From contig CAJUFO010000059.1 in NCBI GenBank assembly GCA_910585615.1, positions 1 through 28,282 on the forward strand: DNA of 28,282 nt. Direction: 5' to 3'. The stretch's first letter is position 1. The number at the start of each line of letters is the position of its first letter. The notes beneath the pieces were generated by a model. The model had not been told where the DNA came from and did not search any database. It saw only the letters and a list, made by a program, of their open reading frames with translations. The stretch is from an uncultured Acetatifactor sp. GTDB taxonomy: Bacteria > Bacillota > Clostridia > Lachnospirales > Lachnospiraceae. The position numbers and the translations under genes were made by a program. Shown here piece after piece: positions 1 through 7,133 of the stretch.

Positions 1-2594
1 GGAGCGAACCCGCTCTTAAAGCCCCGCAGCCGCAGGGCGTTGCCCACCACGAAGATGCTGCTCAGGCTCATGGCGGCCGCGCCGAACATGGGGTTCAATT
101 TGATTCCAAATATAGGATACCACACTCCGGCCGCCAATGGAATCCCTATTGCGTTATAAAAGAACGCCCAGAATAGATTCTGCTTGATATTGCGGATGAC
201 GGCCCGGCTTAAGCGCACCGCCGTCACCGCGTCCCGCAGGTCGCTCTTCATCAATATGACATCCGCGCTCTCCATGGCCACGTCCGTCCCCGCTCCGATG
301 GCCATGCCTACATCCGCCGCGGCCAGGGCGGGGGCATCGTTGATGCCGTCCCCTATCATGGCTACTTTGTGGCCCTCGGCTTTCAACTGCCGTATCTTTT
401 TCTCCTTGTCCTGGGGCAGGACTTCCGCCACCACCTCGGCGATGCCCAGCCGCCTGCGCACTGCCTCCGCAGTCCTTTTGTTGTCCCCGGTGAGCATCAC
501 CACCCGGATGCCCATCTGCTGGAACTTCTGGATGGCCACATCCGAGGTAGGCTTGATTTCATCTGCTACGCCGATGCAGCCTAAGAGCCTCCCTTCCTGG
601 GCCACCAAAAGAGGTGTCATCCCCTCGTCCGCGATGCTCTGAATCCCCTGCAGCACCACAGGGTCTATGAAGATGCCGTTCTCCTCCAGGTAGGCCTGGT
701 TCCCCACCAGATATCGCGTTCCGGCCTGTGCGCCAGCATCCTTTCGCGCCAGGATGTCCTCCCGCTGCGCTTTCGTAGGCCTGCCGGCTTTCATGGCTTT
801 CCGGGCTGTCTGCGATTCCCTCTCCCGGGAGCCCTCCTCCGGCACCAGGTTCACCGACGACATAGGCCCGTCATCCTCAGGCACGAACCGCCTCGGCGGT
901 ATATCCTCTGCCAGCACCCCCTCCACGCCTCTGCCGAACACTGCCTTGAAATCCTTAATCTGCGGCAGATTCAGCTTCATGGAAGCGGCATGCTCCACCA
1001 CGGCCTCCGCCAATGGATGCTCGCTCTTCTTCTCCAGGGCCGCCGCAATCTGCACCAGGGTGTATACGGACATATCCTGCACGAATACGCCCACCTGCAT
1101 GCATCTAAGCTTCCCGGCTGTGATCGTCCCCGTCTTATCCACGACTACAGCACCGACTTCTCTCGCCTGCTGCAGGGCCTCACCGGACTTGATCAATATA
1201 CCGTGGCTGGCCCCCACGCCGGTGCCCACCATGATGGCCACCGGCGTGGCCAGCCCCAGAGCGCAGGGACAGGATATCACCAGCACCGCGATGGCCGTGG
1301 AGATGGCGAACTCCGCCCCGGCTCCGGCAATCAGCCACGCCGCCAGCGTCACCAGCGCGATACCGATGACCACCGGAACAAACACCCCGGCCACCTTGTC
1401 CGCAAGCTGGGCGATGGGGGCCTTGCTGGCGCTGGCCTCCTCCACCAGGCGGATGATCTGTGACAATGTAGTGTCCTCCCCCACCCTGTCGGCCCGGCAT
1501 TTCAGGAACCCGGCCTTGTTCACCGTGGCGGACACCACCTTGTCGCCCTCCCTCTTTTCCACAGGTACGCTCTCCCCCGTGATGGCCGCCTCGTCCACGC
1601 TGGAATATCCCTCCAGCACCGTGCCGTCCACCGGCACCAGGCTCCCGGGCTTCACCAGGAAGACATCGCCGCTTCGCAGCTCCTCCGTGGGGACCTCCGT
1701 CTCGGTGCCGTCCTCCGAAAGCACGATGGCCGTCTTGGGCGACAGGTCCATGAGCTTGGTGATGGCCTCGCTGGTCTTGCCCTTGGAGCGGCTCTCCAGG
1801 TATTTCCCCACCGTAATCAAGGTCAATATCATGCCCGCGGACTCAAAGTACAGGTCATGGGAATACTGTTCCACCACCGCCATGTCCCCATGGCCCAGGC
1901 TGTAGCTGATCCTGTACATGGCAAAGACGCCGTATACGATGGCCGCCGAGGCCCCCAGGGCAATCAGGCTGTCCATGTTCGGGGACAGATGCCGCAGTGT
2001 CTTGAAGCCCACCGCAAAAAACTTCCGGTTCATGTACACGATGGGCAAAAGCAATAGGAACTGGGTCATGGCGAATGTAAGGGCATTTTCGTTCCCGTGG
2101 AAATAGCGATGTACGAAGCCCGGTATGGGCAGGCCGAACCATTCATTATACATATGATACATAGCCACGTACATCAAAGGCACCAGGAAGCCGATGGAAA
2201 TACCCAGACGCCATTTCATGGCCCTGGCCTCCTCCTTGGCCTTTTTCTCCACGCTGTCCCGGCCCGCTGCCCGCGAATCCGGCGCCGCGCCGCAGGAGGC
2301 CCCCACCTCGCAGCTTTGTTTTTGGTTTTGCACCGCACCGCCGCTGCTTTCCCCAGCGTCCCGGGCCCGCCCATGGGCCCCGCCGATAACCAGCACCGCG
2401 CCGTACCCGGCCTTCTCCACGGCCGCCACGATTTCCTCCCCGGTGAGGTCCTTTTGGTCATAGCTGACCTCCATGGTCTCCGTCAGCAGGTTCACCGAGG
2501 CCTTCTCCACCCCCGACAGCTTGTTCACCGCCTTCTCCACATGGGAGGAGCAGGCCGAACAGGTCATGCCGGATATATGATACCTCTCTTTCAT
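1..2594 (-). CDS. copA: Copper-translocating P1B-type ATPase CopA, 3' end outside window
   Basis: Integral membrane pump that exports Cu(I) from the cytoplasm using ATP. The frame is open for 864 codons to the left edge, so the last few residues are missing. Visible parts: an N-terminal heavy-metal-associated domain with GMTCSAC at residues 9-15; a long polar linker around residues 75-110; transmembrane segments; the copper-site motif CPCALGLATP from residue 442; the phosphorylation motif DKTGT with Asp486; a SEHPLA nucleotide-binding motif; MLTGDN; and GDGINDAPAL. All catalytic motifs are intact. An insertion of roughly 60 polar residues splits the nucleotide-binding domain between GRGVEGVL and TRYLVGN. 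The ribosome binding site (GGGAG about 13 nt upstream) is weak, but the start places the metal-binding motif where the family has it. It lies 229 bp downstream of csoR on the same strand, so copper-induced co-expression is inferred. Confidence 0.96.
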   Translation of the reverse strand, partial: MKERYHISGMTCSACSSHVEKAVNKLSGVEKASVNLLTETMEVSYDQKDLTGEEIVAAVEKAGYGAVLVIGGAHGRARDAGESSGGAVQNQKQSCEVGASCGAAPDSRAAGRDSVEKKAKEEARAMKWRLGISIGFLVPLMYVAMYHMYNEWFGLPIPGFVHRYFHGNENALTFAMTQFLLLLPIVYMNRKFFAVGFKTLRHLSPNMDSLIALGASAAIVYGVFAMYRISYSLGHGDMAVVEQYSHDLYFESAGMILTLITVGKYLESRSKGKTSEAITKLMDLSPKTAIVLSEDGTETEVPTEELRSGDVFLVKPGSLVPVDGTVLEGYSSVDEAAITGESVPVEKREGDKVVSATVNKAGFLKCRADRVGEDTTLSQIIRLVEEASASKAPIAQLADKVAGVFVPVVIGIALVTLAAWLIAGAGAEFAISTAIAVLVISCPCALGLATPVAIMVGTGVGASHGILIKSGEALQQAREVGAVVVDKTGTITAGKLRCMQVGVFVQDMSVYTLVQIAAALEKKSEHPLAEAVVEHAASMKLNLPQIKDFKAVFGRGVEGVLAEDIPPRRFVPEDDGPMSSVNLVPEEGSRERESQTARKAMKAGRPTKAQREDILARKDAGAQAGTRYLVGNQAYLEENGIFIDPVVLQGIQSIADEGMTPLLVAQEGRLLGCIGVADEIKPTSDVAIQKFQQMGIRVVMLTGDNKRTAEAVRRRLGIAEVVAEVLPQDKEKKIRQLKAEGHKVAMIGDGINDAPALAAADVGMAIGAGTDVAMESADVILMKSDLRDAVTAVRLSRAVIRNIKQNLFWAFFYNAIGIPLAAGVWYPIFGIKLNPMFGAAAMSLSSIFVVGNALRLRGFKSGFA

Positions 2595-2621
2595 CGCTTT
2601 TATGTCGCTCCCTTCTATAAT

Positions 2622-2695
2622 TTATTCCCGCGAGCAATGAGTCAAGCGGCCGTGCTTGCACGGCCAGTTGGCGAATGCCGCGAGGGTCAAATACC
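2622..2695 (+). repeat. 74-bp dispersed intergenic repeat, copy 1
   Basis: This stretch matches 4548-4621 in inverted orientation at 73 of 74 positions; the only difference is T for C at 2642. The core is a perfect palindrome, GGCCGTGC-TT-GCACGGCC, flanked by an imperfect inverted repeat (CCCGCGAGCAATGAG side against GCGAATGCCGCGAGGG side). After 2695 the two copies diverge. A TATAAT sits immediately before the repeat here (2616-2621) and close before it in copy 2, but no convincing -35 box goes with it here. The copy lies between csoR and copA, in the opposite orientation to those genes. I believe such repeats are common in Lachnospiraceae genomes, but that is from memory and unverified. Confidence 0.9.
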
Positions 2696-2823
2696 CCGTT
2701 GCTTGCAGGCGCCCTCCGCTCTCTCAGCCCCTTCCCCCCTTGCCGCGGCTCCGCTTCGCCCTGAGCCTGTCTTTCCGCCCGGATTCCGCGCAGCCCCACG
2801 ACATGAGGTTTCCCCGGCAGCCG

Positions 2824-3174
2824 TCATTTTAGTTTCTTCATCAGCTCCACCGCTTCGTCCACCACCGCCAGATTTCCCTTCCGAATCTCCTCCACCACGC
2901 AGGTCTCCATATGCTCCTGCAAAATCACATACGCAAAGGACTGCAGCGCGCTCTCCACCGCCGCTATCTGCGTGAGCACATCCCCGCAGTAGCGGTTCTC
3001 GTCCAGCATCTTCCCGATGCCGCTCAACTGCCCCGTCATGCGGTTCAAACGGTTCTTCAGGCCTTTCAGCTCCCGCTCCCCGCGAGGCGTCCCTTTCTGA
3101 TGACAGCCGCAGCACGCCCCGTTTCCTGCGCATTCTTTCCGTTCCTGTTGATTCGTAGTATTGCCTTCCGCCAT
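2824..3174 (-). CDS. csoR: Copper-sensing transcriptional repressor, CsoR/DUF156 family
   Basis: Small all-helical DNA-binding repressor of 116 residues that releases its operator on binding Cu(I). The ligand set is intact: Cys63 (in NRYCGDVL), His88 and Cys92 (in EHMETC). The spacing (+25, +4) is the same as in the characterised Mycobacterium tuberculosis CsoR (Cys36, His61, Cys65). The start at 3174 is chosen because GGAGG lies 8 nt upstream; an in-frame ATG at 3201 has no such site. The N-terminal tail before the helical core is unusual in carrying Cys15, Cys21, Cys22, Cys24 and His25. Two palindromes fitting CsoR operators lie directly upstream and copA follows, so autoregulation and control of copA are inferred. 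Confidence 0.93.
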   Translation of the reverse strand: MAEGNTTNQQERKECAGNGACCGCHQKGTPRGERELKGLKNRLNRMTGQLSGIGKMLDENRYCGDVLTQIAAVESALQSFAYVILQEHMETCVVEEIRKGNLAVVDEAVELMKKLK

Positions 3175-3230
3175 CTTTCTATCCTCCAATCCCTGTTCCA
3201 ACTTTGCCCTGTCCCATATCCAGATGTAAA

Positions 3231-3292
3231 ATACCCCATAGGGGTATCCATCCTCATATCTACAGGATATACCCCCACAGGGTATCTGTCAA
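3231..3292 (-). promoter_or_regulatory. csoR-copA promoter with two CsoR-like operators
   Basis: Read leftward, TTGACA (3292-3287) and TATCCT (3269-3264) are 17 nt apart. A palindrome ATACCC-CCACA-GGGTAT (3269-3285) fills the spacer between the two boxes. A second, perfect one, ATACCCC-ATA-GGGGTAT (3231-3247), lies just downstream of the expected transcription start. G/C-tract palindromes of this kind are the known operator type of CsoR proteins. Binding at the first would block polymerase directly. Confidence 0.82.
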
Positions 3293-3327
3293 GTGCTATT
3301 ATTCCACTTTTTGAAAAAAAGAGCCTG

Positions 3328-4377
3328 TCACCCCATAAGCGATGCCGCCACTACCTGGGCATAGACCCGCACCAGGAAATCATTGGGATGGTTGATGCCG
3401 TTCCCTGTCATGTCCTCGAACCTTTTCCGGGACAGGAGATACTCGCTCACTTCCGTCATAGGCGCCACCGCCACGCCCGGCGTGTCCGCCGCAATGCTCT
3501 TTAAGCTCCACTGGTACATGGGCTGGAAGCAGCCCCACCCCATTCCGTCCGGATTCGGCAGCATGGTGGCCACCAGCAGGAATTCCGCCCGGGGCGCGGA
3601 TTTCCGCACCCTATGTATCATCTTTCGGATGTTGTCCTCATATCTGCGGGGCTCCACAGTCCCCCCGTCGTTCATTCCGAACCCTATCACCACCAGGTCC
3701 GGCCCATGGGCACACACCCGTTTCTCAAGCTCTGCAAGCCCCCATGCGCTGTCGGTCCCTCCCAGCGCCGTATTCACCTCCCCAATCTCCTGATAGCCCC
3801 AATGGGACCTCCACTCCATGGTCACAAGCTCCGACAGCCGGGGCAGAAAAGGCTCCATCTTCCAGATGCTGCTCACGTCATACCCCTCCATGATGCTGTC
3901 CCCGTAATACACCGCCTTCATGGGCCTGCGGTTTCGCAGAAGCCCTATCGTCCCGGGCAGGGCCTCCCCCTGATACCCTGGCACCGTCCCATGCCATCCG
4001 TCCTCATGGATATAGGTCACAGCCACCTGGTGAGCAGCGTAGACGTCCCCGGCATCGAACCGGATGAACTTCCCCGCCTGCCGGCCGCTGCGAATGGCGA
4101 CCGTGGCCGGCTCGGGCAGATAGAACTCTTCATATCTCCACTCAGGCATGGCCGAGCCTGGCACCCTGACCAGCGTCCCATCCTCCAGGCAATAGTCCTT
4201 TCCTTCCTGATACACCGTCTTCCTGTCCAAAGAAGCGACCTCCAGAATCCTCTCCGCCCTATAGGCCAGGGGAACCGGTCGTATCCGCCCGTCCTCCCCG
4301 CCGATAAAGGCAACCGATTCCTCATACACTGTGTCCCCTGTCCAAATCGGAACCATGCGCTCTTCCTGCCATCCCAT
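3328..4377 (-). CDS. SGNH/GDSL-type hydrolase (probable carbohydrate esterase)
   Basis: A 349-residue protein. The N-terminal 150 residues look like a beta-rich accessory domain. The catalytic domain starts at residue 153: block I is YYGDSI with the nucleophile Ser161, block II is the glycine in ALGGTDS (about 206), block III is GFGMNDG with Asn236, and block V is INHPND with His330. The usual Asp three residues before the His is not present, so a Ser-His dyad is possible. No signal peptide is seen, so it should act in the cytoplasm. The start at 4377 is set by AAGGAGG upstream; the frame is open further upstream only because it runs through the structured leader. Deacetylation of a sugar is likely for this architecture, but the substrate is unknown. 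It has its own promoter at 4626-4654. Confidence 0.85.
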   Translation of the reverse strand: MGWQEERMVPIWTGDTVYEESVAFIGGEDGRIRPVPLAYRAERILEVASLDRKTVYQEGKDYCLEDGTLVRVPGSAMPEWRYEEFYLPEPATVAIRSGRQAGKFIRFDAGDVYAAHQVAVTYIHEDGWHGTVPGYQGEALPGTIGLLRNRRPMKAVYYGDSIMEGYDVSSIWKMEPFLPRLSELVTMEWRSHWGYQEIGEVNTALGGTDSAWGLAELEKRVCAHGPDLVVIGFGMNDGGTVEPRRYEDNIRKMIHRVRKSAPRAEFLLVATMLPNPDGMGWGCFQPMYQWSLKSIAADTPGVAVAPMTEVSEYLLSRKRFEDMTGNGINHPNDFLVRVYAQVVAASLMG

Positions 4378-4472
4378 GATATCTGCCCCTCCTTCTTCTG
4401 TGGCCCGTCCTTTGCAATCCGCGCGGCAGAGACGCGCCATGCCGGAAGCCAGGCCATTTTCTCTGCAGGAAA

Positions 4473-4621
4473 TCAAATACCCCGCTGCAAGCAACGAGGT
4501 ATCAAGCTTGCAACGCTGCAGAGCAGAAAGTGTCCTTCGGACACTTTGGTATTTGACCCTCGCGGCATTCGCCAACTGGCCGTGCAAGCACGGCCGCTTG
4601 GCTCATTGCTCGCGGGAATAA
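4473..4621 (-). promoter_or_regulatory. Structured 5' leader of the SGNH hydrolase gene, containing repeat copy 2
   Basis: The region between 4378 and 4745 has no gene. Positions 4548-4621 are the inverted copy of the 74-bp repeat (73/74). In the leftward transcript it would start within a few bases of the predicted start. Further hairpins follow: AAAGTGTCC-GAA-GGACACTTT (4527-4547), then an 11-bp stem with two G-U pairs around TACCTCGTTGC (about 4479-4502). The outer segments TCAAATACC (4473-4481) and GGTATTTGA (4548-4556) are exact complements and could close the two later hairpins into one multibranch fold. No U-tract follows, so it is not an obvious terminator. Confidence 0.6.
4548..4621 (-). 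repeat. 74-bp dispersed intergenic repeat, copy 2 (inverted)
   Basis: Reverse complement of 2622-2695 with a single mismatch. It contains the same GGCCGTGC-TT-GCACGGCC palindrome. Beyond the repeat this copy continues with about 50 extra bases, including the AGTGTCC hairpin, before the TCGTTGCTTGCAG motif that copy 1 has immediately after the shared segment. Confidence 0.9.
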
Positions 4622-4625
4622 GGCC

Positions 4626-4654
4626 ATTATATCATCACTCCCCTGCCCTGCCAA
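4626..4654 (-). promoter_or_regulatory. Sigma-A promoter for the SGNH hydrolase gene
   Basis: Reading leftward, TTGGCA (4654-4649) and TATAAT (4631-4626) are separated by exactly 17 nt. The predicted start is near 4619, which gives a leader of about 240 nt that begins at the 74-bp repeat. Confidence 0.78.
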
Positions 4655-4745
4655 CATATAATCCTGCTGATTTCCCCTGCATTTCAGGGTTCTCCGGCTC
4701 CTTGGCCGAAAGCCCATGAAGCCCCGGGCAGATCCCGGCCGAATC

Positions 4746-5531
4746 TCAATCGAATGCCCTGTACCGGAGCGGGGCTTCCTGCCTGACCTCCCCCTGTACA
4801 CGGAAAATCTCCTCTCCTATCCTGACCCGCTCCCCCGCGGTGTCTTTCACGCTGTGTCCGTACCGAAAGCCCTCCACGCAGACCCTCACGTCGCAGGAGA
4901 CCCCCTCCGCCGCCAGGCCCTCCCTGTCGAACTCCAGCAGCAGTTTCCCTTTTCCCACTATCTCATTCTGCACCACCCTGGGCCGGTAATACCTCCCCAG
5001 CAGCTCATCGCCCACATCCCCCACCTGGACATACAGCTGCGTCCCGAACTCCGTCAACAGCCGGAATGCGTTCCCCAGGGGAAAGAGCCTGGTGATTTTC
5101 CCGCCTGCCGGGGCGAACACCTGGCCGGAGTCAGGGTCCACTACCACAGTGGGCTGTTCGCCGTCGCTCTGTTCCGCCACGTAGCCGGACACGGGACTTC
5201 CCACAGACCAGCTCTCCCTCTCCTCCTCATGGTTCCCCTTTCCCCGCCGCAGGAAATGCCGCCCTTCCCTGGCAGCAGGTCTTTCCCTGGAATATGCTTC
5301 CACTCTGGAATGTCTTTCTTCCACAGAATGCCTCTCTTCTATAGGAGAATGCCTCTCTTCCGTGGAACGCTCTCCCTCCGTCCGCTCCGAAACCTCCTCC
5401 AAGGCCCCCACCTGTCCATACATAGAGACCCTGCCCAGCATAAAGCCCACCACTACGGCTGTCATCATCCACATCACGCCCAACATCAACATTTTCCTTC
5501 CATCCTTTCCTTTTGCTCCATATCCTTCCAT
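4746..5531 (-). CDS. Membrane-anchored protein with degenerate PTS EIIA-glucose-like domain
   Basis: A 261-residue protein. One transmembrane helix (about residues 14-33) is followed by a charged linker (34-110) with three tandem EERHS-type units, then a domain from about residue 111 resembling the PTS EIIA-glucose fold: SPVSGYVAE, GQVFAPAGGKITRLFPLGNAF, QLYVQVGD, LLLEFDREGL. In true EIIA-Glc the phosphorylated His lies in an HIGID-type motif and a second His in KHAI; here these positions read YVQVGD (Gln169) and GNAF (Asn154). Phosphotransfer is therefore not expected. The single N-terminal helix would place the domain outside the cell or at the membrane face. AGAGGGG six nt before the ATG supports the start. 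Function unknown; a binding or structural role is inferred. Confidence 0.75.
   Translation of the reverse strand: MEGYGAKGKDGRKMLMLGVMWMMTAVVVGFMLGRVSMYGQVGALEEVSERTEGERSTEERHSPIEERHSVEERHSRVEAYSRERPAAREGRHFLRRGKGNHEEERESWSVGSPVSGYVAEQSDGEQPTVVVDPDSGQVFAPAGGKITRLFPLGNAFRLLTEFGTQLYVQVGDVGDELLGRYYRPRVVQNEIVGKGKLLLEFDREGLAAEGVSCDVRVCVEGFRYGHSVKDTAGERVRIGEEIFRVQGEVRQEAPLRYRAFD
5308..5363. repeat. Short tandem repeat encoding EERHS units
   Basis: Three imperfect units of about 17-20 bp built on GAATGTCTTTCTTCC / GAATGCCTCTCTTCT / GAATGCCTCTCTTCC. On the minus strand they encode the EERHS repeats in the linker of the EIIA-like protein. Confidence 0.7.
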
Positions 5532-5610
5532 AGAAAGCCCCTCTAAAATGGATATCTAATGCCAAGTTTTCCCTATGAGAAAAAAATTATGTAATATTAG
5601 AAAAAAAGTG

Positions 5611-5639
5611 TTGACAATTCTTGAAAAGAAGGCTATACT
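5611..5639 (+). promoter_or_regulatory. Sigma-A promoter of the cold-shock gene
   Basis: TTGACA (5611-5616), a 17-nt spacer and TATACT (5634-5639). The start is predicted near 5646, giving a leader of about 135 nt, a length typical of cold-shock mRNAs. Confidence 0.88.
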
Positions 5640-5655
5640 CATACTCGTATTCTGA

Positions 5656-5703
5656 ATGAAAGTCATGGAACTCACATATTTTTGTAAGTCGCTATTACTT
5701 TGA
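5656..5703 (+). CDS. Possible 15-residue leader peptide upstream of the cold-shock gene
   Basis: ATG at 5656 opens a frame reading MKVMELTYFCKSLLL with stop TGA at 5701-5703. The frame covers the whole left arm of the leader hairpin and stops inside its loop, so translation would melt the hairpin. Against it: no Shine-Dalgarno sequence, and the start codon is only about 10 nt from the predicted transcript start. It may be chance. Confidence 0.2.
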   Translation: MKVMELTYFCKSLLL

Positions 5704-5733
5704 TGACGATTTACAAAAATATGTGATTTTTTT
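5673..5733 (+). promoter_or_regulatory. Leader hairpin plus U-tract: candidate attenuator of the cold-shock gene
   Basis: CACATATTTTTGTAAGTCG (5673-5691) pairs with CGATTTACAAAAATATGTG (5707-5725) over 19 bp with one G-U pair and a 15-nt loop. One base later come seven T residues (5727-5733), the geometry of an intrinsic terminator in the plus direction only. The stem is A/U-rich, so its stability should depend strongly on temperature. The AGGAGG for the cold-shock gene lies about 35 nt further on. Confidence 0.65.
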
Positions 5734-5780
5734 GTCCGACGTTTAAGAATCACAAATTTTCATTACAAGGAGGTACCAAG

Positions 5781-5996
5781 ATGAACAACGGTACAGTTAA
5801 ATGGTTCAATGCACAGAAGGGTTACGGTTTCATCACCAACGATGCGACCGGCGAGGAAGTATTCGTACATTTCTCGGCTATCAATGCGGACGGCTTCAAG
5901 TCCCTGGAGGAAAACCAGAAAGTTACTTTCGATACCGAGTGCGATCCTCAGAACAGCAGCAAGATTCGTGCTACCAACGTAACCGTGGTAGGCTGA
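5781..5996 (+). CDS. csp: Cold-shock domain protein, CspA family
   Basis: A 71-residue single cold-shock domain that binds single-stranded RNA and DNA and acts as an RNA chaperone in the cytoplasm. RNP1 is KGYGFIT (about residues 13-19), RNP2 is VFVHFSA (27-33), and the N-terminal GTVKWFN motif is intact. Length is normal. AGGAGG seven nt before the ATG is a near-perfect ribosome binding site. Monocistronic: own promoter at 5611-5639 and strong terminator at 6021-6050. The leader contains a hairpin with a U-tract that the protein itself might melt, since family members are known antiterminators; that link is inference. Confidence 0.97.
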   Translation: MNNGTVKWFNAQKGYGFITNDATGEEVFVHFSAINADGFKSLEENQKVTFDTECDPQNSSKIRATNVTVVG

Positions 5997-6020
5997 TTGC
6001 TTCTATTGAGCCAGATGACA

Positions 6021-6050
6021 AAAAGCACCGGGGAAATCCCGGTGCTTTTT
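6021..6050 (+). terminator. Rho-independent terminator of the cold-shock gene
   Basis: Stem AAGCACCGGG (6023-6032) with CCCGGTGCTT (6038-6047), loop GAAAT, followed by T residues. It lies 25 bp after the stop codon. Confidence 0.93.
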
Positions 6051-6077
6051 CTTTGTCTTTTTATCTTCCGTCTCCTG

Positions 6078-7133
6078 TCACCTGGTGGACAGGAACTCGT
6101 ACTCCCGCTTGGCCTGGGCATCGTCCGGGTAGTTCTTCAGATAATTCTCCATCAGGATGCTGGCCTGGCGGTAGTCCCCCAGATGCTCATAGGCCACGAT
6201 CTCGTTAAAGCTCAGGGTCTGCATCATGGTCACGTTCTGTAGCTGCATCCCCGCCTGGAAGGCATTCAGGGCATTTCTGTACTCCCCCCTTGCCATCTCG
6301 CAGAGTCCCAGCTGGTTGTAAATCTCCGCGTTTCCCTCATTTTTTTCCAGATAGCTGTTGTAGACGTTTGCGGCATAATTGTAGTCCCCTGTGGCCTCAT
6401 AGGATTTGCCCAGGTACAGATAGCTCTCCACCCCGCCCGTCTCCCTGGCCTCCTCCAAATCCAGATAAGCGCTCTGGTACTCTCCCAGGTAGTAATGAAT
6501 CCGCCCGCTGGCGTACTTGTCCATGTCCTTGTCGCCGGAGGCCAGCGCCGCCTGCAGATACTCCCTGCCCGTCTCGCCGTGGTCGAAATAATCCAGCACC
6601 TGATAGATTTGTATCAGCCTGTCGTAGTTCTTCGGATCCATGGAGATGACCTTATCGAAGTCCGCTTTTGCCCCCTCATAGTTCCCCTGCACCAGCCTCA
6701 CGTTCCCCCGCAGGAAATAGGCGTCCTCCGCCCCGGGGCGCAGGGCCAGCACAGCGTCATAGATGTCCTCCGCCTCGCCGTACCGCTGGCTCTTGGTATA
6801 AGCGGCGGCCAGATAGAAGTTCAGGTCGAAATCCACATTCTGCACCAGCCCGTCGCTCCCCGCCAGAGCCTCCTCGAAGCACACCGCCGCCTGCTCATAG
6901 TCCGTGAGTCCCATATAGGCGATTCCCCTGGCCCTGTCCACCAGGCGGACATTCTCCCCGTTCTCCTGTGCCAGGTCCAGCTGCTCCAGCGCCCCCTCAT
7001 AGTCCAGCTCGCCGATCATCTGCACGGCTCCCTGGGTCCTCTCGCCGCTGCCGCCGCAGCCACTTAGGGCCGCAGCCATAGCCGCCGACAGCCCCAGGCA
7101 GAGCATCTTCTTTCTGAGTCCTTTAAGCCGCAT
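6078..7133 (-). CDS. TPR-repeat lipoprotein
   Basis: A 351-residue protein. The signal peptide has a basic n-region, a hydrophobic core and lipobox LSGC with Cys26, so it should be lipid-anchored on the outer face of the membrane. The rest is helical tetratricopeptide repeats; clear units include DYEQAAVCFEEALAG, RYGEAEDIYDAVLALRPG, NYEGAKADFDKVISMDPKN and DYNYAANVYNSYLEKNEGN. TPR arrays bind partner proteins; the partner here is unknown. The ATG overlaps the end of mscL by 11 nt and uses the GGAGGA within mscL, so the two are translationally coupled. Confidence 0.88.
   Translation of the reverse strand: MRLKGLRKKMLCLGLSAAMAAALSGCGGSGERTQGAVQMIGELDYEGALEQLDLAQENGENVRLVDRARGIAYMGLTDYEQAAVCFEEALAGSDGLVQNVDFDLNFYLAAAYTKSQRYGEAEDIYDAVLALRPGAEDAYFLRGNVRLVQGNYEGAKADFDKVISMDPKNYDRLIQIYQVLDYFDHGETGREYLQAALASGDKDMDKYASGRIHYYLGEYQSAYLDLEEARETGGVESYLYLGKSYEATGDYNYAANVYNSYLEKNEGNAEIYNQLGLCEMARGEYRNALNAFQAGMQLQNVTMMQTLSFNEIVAYEHLGDYRQASILMENYLKNYPDDAQAKREYEFLSTR

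Noticed and set aside
754..1905. Open frame of 383 codons on the plus strand
   Set aside because: Antisense to copA; Ser/Thr/Pro-rich translation without recognisable motifs.
2616..2621. Promoter reading rightward into repeat copy 1
   Set aside because: TATAAT is perfect, but the expected -35 position reads ATCGCT and no gene follows in that direction before csoR, which faces the other way.
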